Assembly: GCA_027924585.1 (NCBI GenBank)
Contig: BSBM01000825.1
Coordinates: 1,468,001 to 1,532,000 of the forward strand
Direction: 5' to 3'
Length of the DNA: 64,000 nt
From: Larix kaempferi
Lineage: Eukaryota > Streptophyta > Pinopsida > Pinales > Pinaceae
Shown here: in pieces, positions 1 through 11,700 of the stretch
Layout: every line of letters starts with the position of its first letter
Position numbering within the stretch: the first letter of the stretch is position 1
Notes under the pieces: model-generated
Database searches by the model: none
Seen by the model: the letters and a program-made list of their open reading frames with translations, nothing else
What the model was told of the DNA's origin: nothing
Program-made: the position numbers and the translations under genes

Positions 1-2
1 TA

Positions 3-1220
3 GCATTTAGGGGCATTAACACACTAAATCAATTGGCTGAACATCGACCTGATGACCCGTGGATACAACACTGGAAATCTGCGGAGGTGCTGGGCTTGGG
101 GGACCTTGAGGCGGCATATCTGAACAACTATATCTGTGGACTGAACCGAGCGGGTATCCACCTTTCGCACCGGGAGGATGAACTGATCTGGGTGCTTGAT
201 CCGGCTGGAAACTATACCCCAAAGATGGGATATCTTATGCTTAGCGCTGGAGCAGCCTTTCGGGGGGAGGTCTGGTGGTGGAGACCACTTTGGAAACTGC
301 AGTGCCCTTCAAAAAATAGATTATTTATGTGGTGTGCCATTGAAAATCGGGTTCCGACCTGGGATATATTGCAGAAGAGAAATTTCCAGGGCCCGGGATG
401 GTGTGTTCTATGTAAGAGGGATTTGGAAACATCAACACACCTCTTCATCTCGTGTTCATTCACGATTGCGGTCTGGAAGGAATGTACTAACCTGGTGGGT
501 TATGACTGTAGCTGGGAAGGAATCTCTGTGGCTGATGCATTGGAGGACTGGTGGAGACGGGATTATAATAAAAAACAAAAGACCCTACCTCTGCTGATCA
601 CATGGGGGATCTGGCTGGCTAGGAATGGGGCCATATTTAAGGATAAACCCTGTACACCGGAGATTATTAGTGCTCAGGCGGTGGGCATTTATCAAGCATG
701 CCCCGAATATGTACGGGCTGCTAAACAGAGACGTATCTTGGAGGTGGAGATTGATAGATCATATCCTTGGGGTTTTTTTGATGGAGCTGCAAGTAATGAA
801 AATTGTGGCGGGGGAGCTATCTTATATATTTCCACTTCACATTACTTTACACTCACTATGGGTCTTGGAATGGGATCCAATAACTTTGCAGAAGTAATGA
901 GTTTAAAGTTACTACTTATCTTTGCTGCTGAGAAGGGTATATCTAGACTGGCGGTTTATGGAGATTCTATGAATGCTATAAATTGGACCAATCAAACCCA
1001 AGCTTGCAGAGTTCTTAGACTGGCAAATGTACTTAATAGTATACAGCTGATCAAACAATCATATGACATTTTCACATGCCGGCACGTTTACAGGGAAAAC
1101 AACATCTTAGCAGACCGGGCTTCCAAAGAAGGGCTGCACATGGATTTTGGCACTTGGAAAATCAATGAAGAGAATGAAGGACAGCGAACTGAGTTCTATC
1201 ATAGACCTTTCATTGAATAA
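3..1220 (+). CDS. LINE ORF2 C-terminus: zinc-binding domain and RNase H
   Basis: The frame is open from the window edge, so this is the C-terminal part of a longer LINE polyprotein and the first ATG (33) is not a real start. Residues are counted from that ATG. About 60-155 match the zinc-binding domain that follows reverse transcriptase in plant LINEs, with Cys124, Cys127, His136 and Cys141 as likely ligands and a Trp-rich lead-in (WWWRPLWKLQCP). About 245-370 form an RNase H domain of the type found in plant L1-like elements. Its acidic residues are Asp250 (FFDGAAS), Glu287 (NNFAEV), Asp311 (YGDS) and Asp361 (LADRAS), with His351 nearby. All four are present and the segment has no stop or frameshift, so this copy is fairly young or selected. 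The domain would remove RNA from the cDNA hybrid during target-primed reverse transcription. Endonuclease and RT lie upstream, outside the window. Confidence 0.88.
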   Translation, partial: AFRGINTLNQLAEHRPDDPWIQHWKSAEVLGLGDLEAAYLNNYICGLNRAGIHLSHREDELIWVLDPAGNYTPKMGYLMLSAGAAFRGEVWWWRPLWKLQCPSKNRLFMWCAIENRVPTWDILQKRNFQGPGWCVLCKRDLETSTHLFISCSFTIAVWKECTNLVGYDCSWEGISVADALEDWWRRDYNKKQKTLPLLITWGIWLARNGAIFKDKPCTPEIISAQAVGIYQACPEYVRAAKQRRILEVEIDRSYPWGFFDGAASNENCGGGAILYISTSHYFTLTMGLGMGSNNFAEVMSLKLLLIFAAEKGISRLAVYGDSMNAINWTNQTQACRVLRLANVLNSIQLIKQSYDIFTCRHVYRENNILADRASKEGLHMDFGTWKINEENEGQRTEFYHRPFIE

Positions 1221-1523
1221 ATGAAGAGGTTATATATATATCTTTGAAAACATGCAAAAGTGCTGCACTTTTTAGACATAGTTGGTTATTGTATAAAACT
1301 TATGATGTTGCAAATCAATATAGTCCGGTGGGACAGAACTGAATTATTTTGGGATAAAATAGGGAAATAACAAAATACATTATGACAGAAGACGTAATAG
1401 TCTCATCAAGTGAGCCATACTCATGGCTTTGGATAATTCACTGATACAGTGAATACTGAATGTAATTCTGATCTCTTTTGGATGAATGGAATTATGCTTT
1501 TTTCTTTTGGAAAAAAAAAAAAA
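1221..1523 (+). other. LINE 3' untranslated region and poly(A)
   Basis: No coding signal is seen. AT-rich sequence ends in a T-rich stretch followed by A13 at 1511-1523, the normal 3' end of a LINE. After the A run the LTR of element A begins. Confidence 0.75.
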
Positions 1524-2631
1524 GGGAAAACATTGAATTATGTACAGAATATTGATGGTAGGGAAAGCTAGGAAAAAACAACAATATTGATCTTCTCATT
1601 GATCTGGAAATATGCCTTTCAAATTATATATCTTAATTTCTTCTCTGTACTAGAGTACGATGCAGATCCATTAGCATGGGGAAAAATGTAGAGAATATTT
1701 TATTCATTTCATCTTACATAATCATTTCTATGCAGAATTCTAATTAGTTCATAAAACTAAAATAATTAAATTTGTTTGATAATACTCTTATCAATAGTAA
1801 ATAAATAATAACAGATAGAGAATTTAACTACTTAAAATTAGAAAAGATAAGTAGAACCTATAAATGAAGATAGGGCCGACAAACACCTAAGGAGGTCTGT
1901 TCCTCGCAACCTTTTCCAGAAGAAGCAGCCAAAACTACTTGCTTCTTTTGGACCCCCGAGCCTGCTTACTGAACCACTAAGTAGATGGAATCTATGTAGA
2001 AGCAAGGCACTCAGTAAAACAACTTATGCACTCAACAGTGTAACTTCTGCATTCAAAATATGCCTTCTGCACTCAACAATATAACTTCTGCACTTAGCAG
2101 TTAACTTCTGCACTCAATAGTATAATAGGAAGACTTACACCATGATCAAAACTCAGCATATCCCATCATCAAATCTCTTGGGTGAAAACACAGCAAAATC
2201 CCAAGGTAAATTTCCTCATCAGGAAAAGTGATGAACCTCAGTTCATAATTCGATGTCTCTTATATAGACTGCCTAGGTCTTTAGTGGTCAGTTTTGAATA
2301 AATGAGCCTCAAGGTCCAGTCCCACCTTCCAGGGCACTATGACCACATTTCAAGGGAGTTGTCCCATACCAACAGCTAGTTAGTTGCATCATGATGCTGC
2401 CACTTGTCCATTGCCTTCTACCCCAGATTCCATTCCACCTAGTGGATCAGTAACCACTCTTTCAACAGTCCCCTTAGGTGTTTTTCTCTTATTTAATTTA
2501 TTAAATAATAAAATATTGTGTAATTACAGTCATCCTTGGACACTTGTCCAATATAAAACTTTACAATAAAAGTTAACATAATGTTTCCAACATAAAAAAA
2601 AAAAAAATTCAGCAAGAAAGGGTATGTTACA
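1524..2631 (-). repeat. Element A left (3') LTR, truncated by the LINE
   Basis: Only the last 1.1 kb in plus-strand order is present. It ends at 2631 with the LTR terminus, which reads TGTAACATACCC on the minus strand. The first 450 bases match 48187-48635. The segment shares modules with the LTR of C, for example the stretch around 1950-1975 against 23400-23425 and the stretch around 2435-2490 against 23850-23905, so A and C are related subfamilies. An A run at 2594-2607 and a short minisatellite at 2021-2126 lie inside. Small open frames here are not genes. Confidence 0.88.
2021..2126. repeat. Short tandem repeat in A's LTR
   Basis: There are about five imperfect units of 20-22 bases built on CTTCTGCACTCAACAGTATAA. 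The array lies in the part of the LTR that is missing from the truncated right copy, so its age cannot be judged within this window. Confidence 0.75.
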
Positions 2632-2647
2632 AACACCCCCACTTAAG
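2632..2647 (-). other. Polypurine tract of element A
   Basis: On the minus strand the sequence CTTAAGTGGGGGTGTT directly precedes the LTR start TGTAACAT. This is the position and purine bias expected of the plus-strand primer site. Confidence 0.8.
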
Positions 2648-2670
2648 CTCAACATCGTCCTCGATGTTGC

Positions 2671-3969
2671 TTATTCATCATCTAAACTTTCCTTAAACAG
2701 AACTGGATATGCTGCCCGCATTTTACTTTCCAGTTCCCAGGTAGATTCATCAGGGCTAAGGTGCTTCCATTGCACCTTTACCTGTCCTATGGTACAATTT
2801 CGAAGCATAATTTCCCTCCGGTCAAGAATACAGTCCGGTTCCACATGAAAATCTCCTTTGGGCTCCACTTGTATGTCATTCCAATTCAACACATGAGTAG
2901 CATCGTGCACATACTTCTTTAAAACAAAAATGTGAAAAACATTATGGATTTTTAAATTAGATGGCAAGGCCAATTGATATGCAACAGCTCCAATCCTTGA
3001 TAGGATTTAGAATGGCCCACAGTACCTTGGTGCTAGTTTATCCCAACTCCCAAGATTCAAAGAGCTTTTCTTGGGTTTTACCTTTATAAAAACATGGTCT
3101 CCAATCTGAAATTCTCTTTCAGTGCATTTCAAATCTGCATAACGTTTTTTCCGATCTTGGAAAACTTTTAAGTTATCTTGAACCTGTTTCACGGTTAGCT
3201 CCATTTCTTTCAATAAATCTGGTCCTAGCATTAATCTGTCTACAGGAGTATCCCAAGAAATAGGAGTGCACCATTTTCTTCCATACAAAATTTCAAATGG
3301 ACTTAACTTAGCAGATGCTTGATAATGATTATTATATGCAAATTCTGCTAAATTTTAATAATCCTCCCACTTAGATGGCTGGTCTTTGACATACATTCTT
3401 AGCATGTCTTCTAAAATCTGATTTACTCTTTCTGTTTGACCATCAGTTTGTGGGTGGAAAGAAGTGCTGAAATTTAGTTTAGTATTTAAACCTTTAAACA
3501 GTGTTGTCCAAAAATTTCCAGTGAACTTAGAGTCCCAGTCAGAAATTATTACCTTTGGAATTCCATGCAAATGAAAGATTTGCTTCATAAATACATCTGC
3601 AATGTTAGAATCTTTAAAAGTGGTTTTAACAGGAATAAAATGAGAAGCCTTACTTAACTTGTCCACAACCACCATTATGGAGTCATTCTATTTCTGGTTT
3701 TTAAGCAAACATGTAATAAAATCAATACTTATAATCTCCCATTTCCATTATGGAATTGTCAATGGCTGCAATAGTCCAGCTGGATGTTGATGTTCAGCCT
3801 TAATGGTCTGACATTCAAAACATCTAGCTATATATTCAGCCACTTTATTCTTCATGTTGGGCCAAAAATAATCCTTCCTTAACATAGTTATCATTTTCTG
3901 ATAACCTCGATGTCCTAAATAAGGACTCTTATGAACTTCATCCAAAATTAATAGCTTAACCTTTGACAC
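2671..3969 (-). pseudogene. Element A integrase with chromodomain-like C-terminus
   Basis: Pieces of one integrase lie in a single minus-strand frame: 3969-3748, 3675-3355, 3288-3007 and 2973-2671, separated by premature stops. In order they show an H2C2 zinc-binding region (HKSPYLGHRGYQ to CFECQ), the catalytic core with the second Asp in IISDWDSKF and the Glu in DGQTERVN, and the GPY-type C-terminal region. The last piece has a chromodomain-like tail (KVQWKHLSPDESTWELE), which places it in the chromovirus (Tekay/Del) branch of Gypsy. Such tails are known to steer integration toward heterochromatin. At least four stops, plus a frame slip near 3970-4032, make this copy inactive. Confidence 0.88.
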
Positions 3970-4032
3970 ATTTGGTACATAAATTCTGTTTTATAAGTCA
4001 TTAACCCTTTTTTATCAATGCTAAAATATGTT

Positions 4033-5340
4033 TTAAATTTTCTGATATGTTTCAGCAACTTTACCAAGCAAATTTTGATAATTTTCGTCTTGTTTAATTC
4101 CTTCTTCGATTTGATTTTCCAAATCTGTCTTAAAGGTGTTGATTGCTGCCATAGAGATTAATCTGGGATTCCTGTTTAAGGCATAAGCAACTTTGTTTTC
4201 CTTTCCATTGATGTGTTGAATCTCGAAATCATACTCACTAAGGAAAGCTTGCCTTGCGTTAAGATTTGTTTGATCCAACAAATACTTTAAAACCTTATTA
4301 TCTGTCATTAGTATGAATTTTCTTCCAATCAAGTGATGGCACCACATTTTTAATGCATGTATCACGACTGCCAACTCAAGATTGTAAGTTGCGTAATTAT
4401 TTTCATGGATTTTTAACTTTCTAGACTCAAAAGCGATAGCATGACCTTCTTGAGTTAGGATCCCACCAAGTCCATCGTTGCATGCATCAGTGCATACCAC
4501 GAAGTCCTTGTTAGGATCAGGAATTTTTAAAATTGGTGCAGTGATTAATAATTCTCTTAATTTATTAAAGCTTTCTTGACACTTTTGATCCCATATGAAT
4601 TTCTTCCCTTTCTTCTGCAAGGAAGTGATGGGGTTCACAATTATTGAAAACCCTTCGATAAACTTTCTGTAGTAACCTGTTATCCCCATAAATGACCGAA
4701 TGTCAGTTACATATTTAGGGACAGGCCACTCGTTAATTGATTTTATCTTATCCGAGTCGACAGAAATTCTGTCTTTAGAAATTATGTGACCTAAGTACTG
4801 TATTTTATCTTTATAAAAATCACATTTACTGAACTTAGCGTAAAGCTGATGTTCTCTTAAAACTTGCAGAATTATTTTTAAATGTTCGTCATGCTCTTCT
4901 TTAGTTTCTAAGTAAATCAAGATATCATCAATGAACACAACTCAAACTTATCCAAATATTTAGGCAGAACGTTGTTCATTAAACACATGAACACTATCGA
5001 TGCGTTGGTTATCCCAAAAGGCATAACTACGAACTCGTAGTGTCCATATCTTGTTCTGAATGCAGTTTTGAATATGTCTTCGTCTTTTATCCTAACCTAA
5101 TGATATCCAGACCTTAAGTAAATTTTAGTGAATATCTCTGCTCTGTGTACTTGATCAAATAGATCATCTATGCGGAGCAAGGGATATCAGTTTTTAATTG
5201 TCATTTTATTAAGCTGACGGTAATCGATGCGCAATCGCATGGTACCGTCCTCCTTTTTAATGAAGATTACTGGTGCTCCCTAAGGAGACACACTTGGCCT
5301 TATATAGTTTTTATCTATTAATTCCTTCAGCTGAGATTTA
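4033..5340 (-). pseudogene. Element A reverse transcriptase (C-terminal part) and RNase H
   Basis: The 301-codon frame 4938-4033 carries the end of the RT palm ([17 protein letters not shown]), the connection region and the RNase H domain ([15 protein letters not shown], then LMTDNKVLKYLLD). Upstream, 4939-5340 encodes the RT fingers and palm in a damaged form with several stops and a lost frame around 4930-4945. At 5340 the coding sequence breaks inside the RT N-terminal region, exactly at the left LTR of B, and resumes at 14705. The reading ([12 protein letters not shown]) continues the ELNELK end on the other side. RNase H residues look intact but the RT cannot be made. Confidence 0.88.
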
Positions 5341-6970
5341 TGTAATGTCCCCATTTTGACCCCCTTCGCATTTAAATTGTAAATGATGTAAATATTTTAA
5401 TTTAATCATGGTGAGGAGCTCAAGGCCAAGGCCCCACCATTGATTTAGCGTTTTATGTATCGGCAATTAAAGGAATAGATGCCTATGGTTCTTGTGCTAG
5501 ATAGGCACAATGTAAATAAGACATCATGTAAATACGAATTTTAATGAAAATACCCACAACTAAGCTATGCAATGCAACAAAGAGATGGGGCATGATTCTA
5601 CAAAGAATAGGGAGGGAAATTATTCAAACCCTTGAGCCAATGGTGTTAATCCATGTGTCAATGAGAAAACCCATAGACCACCAACTACCCATTTTGGGTT
5701 ATGGACCCAATCATTTAATTCTTCCAGAAATTGGTTGAGGTAGTTAATGCCTTGGGAATGAAGAGTTATGGAAGCCAATTTCGTGCATGGGCAAGCCATC
5801 AACCTGGGAATTCGTATCTTTGCTTTTTGGGCAAGAAAACACCCACGAAATGGTGCCCAAAGCCATTCTAAACCCATAGTCTTTCCTCTCTCACGCAGTC
5901 GGTACTACTGGGTCTTTCCCCATCACGTTTTTCACCATTTTTCCTGCATTTTCCATGCCTGGGAGCTCGTTTTTGCATTGTACAGCAGCTGAGAGAGAAG
6001 GGCCACGATTTGGGACTGTTATGGAGGCCGTTTTTGCCCCAGAATGTCCATGGACGTTTTTCTGAAAATGGATTTGGCTTCCCAGGGTTGTTCCCCATCT
6101 TTCAGTTTCTTTTTTTGGGTTTCCCACATTTTTCTGAAGCTAATGAAAACCCCATCTTTGGGCATCTCACTGTAAAAACGTTTTATCATTCCCAATAAGT
6201 GTGGTTCTATTGTTATGTGCATCCCGGTTTTGATTTGAACCTGTGAGCAAGAAACTTGGACTGGTAGTGGACATAATTGGCTTGATAAACCTAGTGGAGG
6301 GAGTAACCTCTCAAGAAGATCAAGAGGGCTTCGACTACTTTTCTATGCACACCCTGAGAGCACTAGAAAGGAAGATATGGCTTGAGGGACTGTTTGGCAG
6401 TGAAGAGAATACTTCCTTGTGTTGGGTGTGTAGGCATTGTGAGTTCCAAGCTAAATAGATCTGGTAGGGGTATCCATAGCTCTGTGGTTGAGCTCACTAG
6501 CTTAGAAATTCTTCCTTTCCACCTCCTAGCAGCCTGAGAAACCCAACTGCTGATTGGCTTGGCTGAATTTTGGTGTATGTTTGGCTATGTGTGAGTCTGT
6601 TGTTCCATAATTCCTTGTAGAGGTCATGCCCAGCTCGGGGGGTGGCAGTGTGTTGAGATATTGATGATCACAACTGGCCTATGGTTGGGTGGAACATTGC
6701 AGTTGCATAGCCAGTTGCTTGGGACTACTTTGTTATAAGATAAGTATTCTCTTTTATAAATTCTGAAATGTCTTTATTTAATGGTTTTCACAGAAATGTT
6801 GAATGTATGATAGATATTAAACATGATTTTTAATTCCGCTGTGTTTCTATAACATGCACATGTATATGTCTTTTTATCAATGAGTTTTACTTAATGGATA
6901 TGGGGCTAGATGCCCAGTTTTAGCATCATGTCCTCTCTATCGTGCTGGTATGATAGGAGGAGACATTACA
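5341..6970 (+). repeat. Element B 5' LTR
   Basis: 1630 bases, matching 13074-14704 throughout. It starts TGTAATGTCC and ends GGAGACATTACA just before the PBS. Short open frames at 5544-5738 and 6243-6458 recur at the same places in the 3' LTR but show no known domain and are not counted as genes. Confidence 0.95.
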
Positions 6971-6973
6971 TTT

Positions 6974-6991
6974 TGGTATCAGAGCCGCTGG
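6974..6991 (+). other. Primer binding site of B (initiator tRNA-Met type)
   Basis: TGGTATCAGAGCCGCTGG begins four bases after the LTR end. The first 13 bases fit the 3' end of plant initiator tRNA-Met, the usual primer for plant Gypsy chromoviruses and Copia. Confidence 0.88.
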
Positions 6992-7133
6992 TTGTAGCAT
7001 TGGGCCTTTATGGGGCTACCTATCATTGTTGCGGAGGTAAGTATGCTTCCTGCTCAGCACTGATAGATAAGAAAATTTTCAAAAAAAATTCAAATTTTCA
7101 AAATTTTTCTAAGTTTCTATGAGTTATGCCGGA

Positions 7134-8045
7134 AATTGCAGAAGGAATTCTCCTCCGAAACTGCAGAAGGAATTCTCCTCCGAAACTGCAGAAGGAATTC
7201 TCTTGCGAAACTGCGGAAGGATTCCGCGAGTTGTTCCGCAACGTGGAAGAATTCGGCGAACTGAACCGAAATAGCGGAAATTTTTTTTAAGTGTTCGGCA
7301 TCGAAAGGAAATTTTAGGAAGGAAGTCTCTTCCAAAATTTCGGAAGGAATTCTCTTCCGAAACTTCGGAAGGATTTCGCAAGTCATCTCGCAATTGCGGA
7401 AGAGTTCGGCGAATCGTTCCGCAACTGCGGAAGACTTCAGCGAATCGTCCCGCAATTACGGAAGAGTTCGGCTAATCGTCCCGCAACTGCGGAAGACTTC
7501 GATGAATCATCCCGCAACTGCGGAAGACTTCGACAAACAACCCCGAAATTGCGGAAGGAATTCTCTTCCGAAACTATGGAAGGATTCCGCAAGTCGTCCT
7601 GCAATTGCGGAAGAGTTCGGCGAATCATTCCGCAACTGCGGAAGACTTCGGTGAATTGTCCCGCAATTGTGGAAGAGTTCGGCCAATCATCCCGCAATTG
7701 CGGAAGAGTTCGGCCAATCATCCCGCAACTGCGGAAGACTTCAGCGAATCGTCCCGCAACTGCGGAAGACTTCGGCAAACCGCCCTGAAATTGCGGAAGG
7801 AATTCTCTTCCGAAACTGCAGAAAGAATTCTGGAATGTCTTCCGCAACTACGGAAAGAATTCCGGAATGTCTTCCGCAACTGCAGAAAGAATTCAGGAAT
7901 GTCTTCCGAAACTACGGAAGGATTCCACGAACTGCCCCGAAATTGCGAAAGGATTTCGCGAGTCGTTCCGCAATTGTGGAAGCATTCGGCAAATCGCCCC
8001 GCAATTGCGGAAGCGTTCAACAAATCACCCCGAAACTGCGGCAAG
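7134..8045. repeat. Near-palindromic minisatellite in the leader of B
   Basis: About 0.9 kb of tandem, diverged units, mostly 31 bases long with stretches of 25- and 32-base variants. The core is TTCCGCAACTGCGGAAGA, almost its own reverse complement, followed by CTTCGGCGAATCGTCC-like spacer. It sits between the PBS and the gag start, so it is in the RNA leader. Because units are rich in paired GC arms, the RNA could form a long row of small hairpins. The array gives open frames on both strands (repeated SRNCGR-type peptides); these are by-products of the repeat, not genes. Confidence 0.92.
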
Positions 8046-8373
8046 ATTTACAAAAAATAAAAATAAAAAAAATGAGGGCGCTGCCCTCGACCGACCCTAC
8101 AGTGGCACAGGGAAGCCATAAGGGGGAAAGCCCCCTTGACCGCCGTCGTCCCCCTCATATGTCGTTGATTGTGAGAAAATTCTACGATCTGACAAATTGT
8201 CAATATAACATTTTCCCACGTGCATGAAGTAAATTATGAATTTCTGAGAAATAATGCATCTAACAATTGTGTTGATGAACACATTTTGCAGAATCACAGT
8301 TACATTAGGGTAGCACTCTAGATAGTACAGTTGGAAAGTTTTGGATCTTGGTTGGGCCAAGAAAATAAACATC
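8046..8373 (+). other. Rest of the leader of B, before gag
   Basis: Non-coding stretch between the minisatellite and the gag ATG. I see no further motif. In the frame of gag it is open from 8341, but the first ATG in that frame is 8374. Confidence 0.6.
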
Positions 8374-11283
8374 ATGGATAATGCACAGGATCCCTATGAG
8401 CTTGAGACAGATGCCATGGGGAAGAACATACATGTTGAGAATGTTGAAACAGAATCTAATGGGAGAAGAAATCAAGAGACTCCTCCAGGTATTGCAGCCA
8501 CCATGAGAAGCCTAAGGGTGGAGTTGAAAAGTTGTAGGGAAGATAATGAAAGGATGATTAAAGCTCAGGAAGAACAAAATCAGTTGAATGCAGCCATGCT
8601 ACAGAGTTTGACAGACATCCAAAGGAAAATAAACTCTGGGCATCATACATCAAATCTAGAAAGGGGTGGGAGTAGTTCTAGGAGGAATTCCCGCAAGAGG
8701 GCCAGTAGCCCAATAAGAGTTTCTACAGACAGAACATATAGTCTAGAAATCTCTTCTAATGAATCATCTGACTCTGAAGAATCCATTGAGGGTTCAAGCT
8801 CTTCATCTCACAGGAGTAAGAGGAAGAAGCACTACAAGAACAGTTCGCATGGGGAATTTAAGAAGGAAAAACCTACTACATTTGATGGAGAGGTAAAATC
8901 TGGTCAAGAAGCTGAAGCTTGGCTTCTTGGGATGAGAAAGTATTTCCAAGTCCAAGACTACTCAGGAAATATGAAGGCAAGGGTTTCCATCTTCAACTTG
9001 AATGGAAAAGCATCTATATGGTGGGAACACATTAGGCAAGTGAAGAAGATTAACGAAAGGAAGATTGTGTGGAAGCAGTTCAAGAAATACTTCAAGCAGA
9101 AGTACCTCTCTGATAGGTACTATGATGATAAGATCAAAGAGTTCCATGAGCTGAGATTGGGACAATTGACCATGGAAGAATATGTAAACAAGTTCTTGGA
9201 ACTGCTGAGGTATGTCAGGTATATTCGAGATGATAAGGTGAAAATTCAGCGTTTCCTGAGTGGACTGCCCCAGTCATATAAAGATAGAATTGAGTTTGAT
9301 GAACCTCGAACTCTAGAGGAGGCCATAAGAAAGGCCAAGTATTGCTTTGATCAAAACAGAAGCAAACCAGAATTCCATAAGGCATGGAAGGATAAGAAAA
9401 ACGAAAAGTTTGATCAAAGGAAGAAGGGGTTCAAGCCTCCTCAATTTCAGAATCAACAAAGGAAACCATCACAGGTTGTGACTAAGCCAACTAGGATGAT
9501 GGGAGACAAGCAAAGAGATCCAAAGGAGCCAAGAGAAGCACTTCAATGTTGGGTTTGTGGCGGAGACCACATGCTTAGGAACTGTCCACATCGGAATGGG
9601 AATCCAAATCAAGTTCACAACATCCAAGGAGCTGAAACTGCGGGTCAAGTGGCGAGGAAAATCCCTAGAATCTATGCAGCACTAGACAACCGCCAGGCAA
9701 ATCATCAGTCAACTGTGGTTGAAGTTGAAGGTAAGATTGCTAAGCAATTTGTTTCTATTTTGATTGATCCTGGATCTACTCACAGTTATGTCACTCCTAG
9801 AATTGTTGATATTTGTGCTTTTAAGAAATTAAAGCATAGTAAATCATGGTTAGTTCAACTAGCCACTAGAACCAAGAGAAAAGTTAGTGAAATAGTAGAG
9901 AAATGTCCATTAGAGATGGATGGGCTATTCACTTATGCAGATATGAATATTTTACCACTGGGTTCCTATGATATTCTCATTGGAATGGATTGGTTAGAAG
10001 CACACAGGGTTAAACTTGACTGCTACAATAAGACATTTGAATGCATGGACGAAGAAGGAAACCCGAGGGTTGTAAAAGGCATTCCAAAGGTGACTTCTGT
10101 TAGACAGGTTTCAGCCATGCAACTAAAGAAGTTCTGTAGGAAGGGATGTCAATTGTATGCAGCCCACATTTTAGAGGCAGCAGAGAATGAAACTCTTAAA
10201 TTAGAGGACTATCATGTATTGCAAGAATTTAGGGATGTTTTTCCCGATGAGATTCCAGGACTCCCTCCAAAGAGAGACATTGAATTTACAATTGAACTTT
10301 TTCCAGGAGCGGCACCAGTGTCTAAGACACCCTACAGGATGAGTACACCGGAATTGCTAGAATTGAAAATGCAATTACAAGAGTTGCTAGAAAAGAAATA
10401 TATTAGGCCAAGTGTGTCCCCGTGGGGAGCACCTGTTCTATTTGTGAAAAATAAAGATGAAACACTCAGGTTATGTATTGACTACAGGAAATTGAACAAA
10501 GTCACTGTGAAGAACAAATACCCATTGCCCCGAATTGATGACCTTTTTGACCAAATGAGAGGAGCAAATGTATTTTCAAAAATTGACTTGAGGTTTGGTT
10601 ATTATCAGGTAAGAATCAAAGAAGAAGATATTCATAATACCGCCTTTAGAACGAGGTATGGACACTATGAGTTTGTAGTGGTACCATTCGGTCTCACAAA
10701 TGCACCAACTACATTCATGTGTCTCATGAATAATGTTTTTAGCAAGTATTTGGACAAGTTTGTTCTTGTATTCCTAGACGACATTCTCATATATTCTAAG
10801 AATGAAGAAGAGCATGAAGAACATTTGAGAATGACAATGCAATTACTAAGGGAGCATAAGTTGTATGCAAAGTTGAGCAAATGTGACTTTTATAAAGATA
10901 GAATTCATTATTTGGGTCACATCATCTCCGACGAAGGAATATCTGTAGACCCTGAGAAGATTGAAGCCATTATGAATTGTCCAACTCCAAGGAATGTGAC
11001 TGATGTGAGATCTTTTATGGGCCTTGCTGGTTACTACAGGAGGTTTATCGAAGGATTCTCCAAGGTTGCAAACCCGATCACTTCTTTGCAAAAGAAGGGG
11101 ATAAAGTTTGAATGGTCACGAAGATGTGAAGAAAGTTTTCAATGGTTGAAGAATCTTCTTACAAGTGCACCTATTCTGAAGATTGCAGACCCGGAAAAAG
11201 ACTTTGTGGTGTGTACCGATGCATGCAATCAAGGACTTGGAGGAGTTCTTATGCAAGACAACCACATGATATGCTATGAGTAA
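8374..11283 (+). CDS. Element B gag-protease-RT-RNase H polyprotein (5' part)
   Basis: A 969-codon open frame that starts at ATG 8374 and is stopped by TAA at 11281. Order: a charged, Ser-rich N-terminal region, then the capsid-like gag domain about residues 165-330 ([10 protein letters not shown], then [15 protein letters not shown]). A zinc knuckle follows near 391 ([13 protein letters not shown], spacing CX2CX3HX4C), then the aspartic protease near 464 ([12 protein letters not shown]; Pro replaces the more usual Thr or Ser) with [10 protein letters not shown]. The RT runs about 650-850 ([30 protein letters not shown] with both Asp). The RNase H begins at [15 protein letters not shown]. The stop falls inside RNase H and the frame continues past it. 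The RT motif RFGYYQ has Phe where Ser is usual. Confidence 0.93.
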   Translation: MDNAQDPYELETDAMGKNIHVENVETESNGRRNQETPPGIAATMRSLRVELKSCREDNERMIKAQEEQNQLNAAMLQSLTDIQRKINSGHHTSNLERGGSSSRRNSRKRASSPIRVSTDRTYSLEISSNESSDSEESIEGSSSSSHRSKRKKHYKNSSHGEFKKEKPTTFDGEVKSGQEAEAWLLGMRKYFQVQDYSGNMKARVSIFNLNGKASIWWEHIRQVKKINERKIVWKQFKKYFKQKYLSDRYYDDKIKEFHELRLGQLTMEEYVNKFLELLRYVRYIRDDKVKIQRFLSGLPQSYKDRIEFDEPRTLEEAIRKAKYCFDQNRSKPEFHKAWKDKKNEKFDQRKKGFKPPQFQNQQRKPSQVVTKPTRMMGDKQRDPKEPREALQCWVCGGDHMLRNCPHRNGNPNQVHNIQGAETAGQVARKIPRIYAALDNRQANHQSTVVEVEGKIAKQFVSILIDPGSTHSYVTPRIVDICAFKKLKHSKSWLVQLATRTKRKVSEIVEKCPLEMDGLFTYADMNILPLGSYDILIGMDWLEAHRVKLDCYNKTFECMDEEGNPRVVKGIPKVTSVRQVSAMQLKKFCRKGCQLYAAHILEAAENETLKLEDYHVLQEFRDVFPDEIPGLPPKRDIEFTIELFPGAAPVSKTPYRMSTPELLELKMQLQELLEKKYIRPSVSPWGAPVLFVKNKDETLRLCIDYRKLNKVTVKNKYPLPRIDDLFDQMRGANVFSKIDLRFGYYQVRIKEEDIHNTAFRTRYGHYEFVVVPFGLTNAPTTFMCLMNNVFSKYLDKFVLVFLDDILIYSKNEEEHEEHLRMTMQLLREHKLYAKLSKCDFYKDRIHYLGHIISDEGISVDPEKIEAIMNCPTPRNVTDVRSFMGLAGYYRRFIEGFSKVANPITSLQKKGIKFEWSRRCEESFQWLKNLLTSAPILKIADPEKDFVVCTDACNQGLGGVLMQDNHMICYE

Positions 11284-11700
11284 AGAAATTTGAAGGAGCA
11301 TGAGAAGAACTATGCTACTCATGATATAGAACTTGCATCCATAGTACATGATTTAAAGATGTGGAGGCATTACTTAATGGGAAGAAAATTTGAGTTAAGA
11401 ACAGACCATTGTGGTCTGAAATACTTGTTTGAACAGCCAACTTTAAATGCTAGGCAAGCTAGATGATTGGAATTTTTGTGTGAATTTGATTTTGAAATCA
11501 AACACATAAAAGGGAAAGAAAACAAGGTGGCTGATGCACTCAGCAGGAAGGTACATGAAATGTATGTGGCAGCGCTTATTCCTTTCCAACCAGATTTGAG
11601 GCAGCAGATTGTTAACCATATTGTTGAGGATGGAGTGTATGTGCAGATAAAGGACAAATTGCAGTAGCAAGACCTTGGCAAGAAGTATGAAGGCTATCAT
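11284..11700 (+). pseudogene. Element B: rest of RNase H and linker, with stops
   Basis: Same frame as the upstream polyprotein, with further stops TGA at 11464-11466 and TAG at 11665-11667. Encoded text shows the RNase H core (HDIELASIVHDLKMWRHY, FELRTDHCGLKYL) and the [18 protein letters not shown] segment that ends this domain in Gypsy elements. No frameshift is seen, so only point changes separate it from an open frame. Confidence 0.85.

Larger units (their letters stand above)
1..1523 (+). mobile_element. LINE (L), 3' part: end of ORF2, 3' UTR and poly(A) tail
   Basis: This is a non-LTR retrotransposon whose 5' part lies outside the window. A reading frame open from base 3 encodes the end of ORF2. 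It is followed by about 290 bases without coding signal and a run of 13 A at 1511-1523. Directly after the A run, the sequence becomes that of the LTR of element A: the same sequence occurs at 48187 onward, where no LINE is present. The LINE therefore inserted into A's left LTR, or A's LTR was lost up to this point. The 5' target-site copy is not in the window, so the insertion cannot be closed. Confidence 0.88.

Noticed and set aside
2384-2848. Plus-strand frames at A's left LTR and pol end
   Set aside because: No domain; the minus strand holds the LTR and the chromodomain-like coding sequence.
5544-6458. Small frames in B's LTR that recur at 13277-14192
   Set aside because: They recur only because the LTR is duplicated; short, no domain, no sign of codon selection.
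7134-8045. CRISPR-like array of about 31-base repeats
   Set aside because: Units are contiguous without unique spacers and lie inside a plant retrotransposon.
7394-8227. Overlapping open frames on both strands with repeated SRNCGR/PQLRK peptides
   Set aside because: They follow the minisatellite unit of the B leader in all frames; no start context, no domain.
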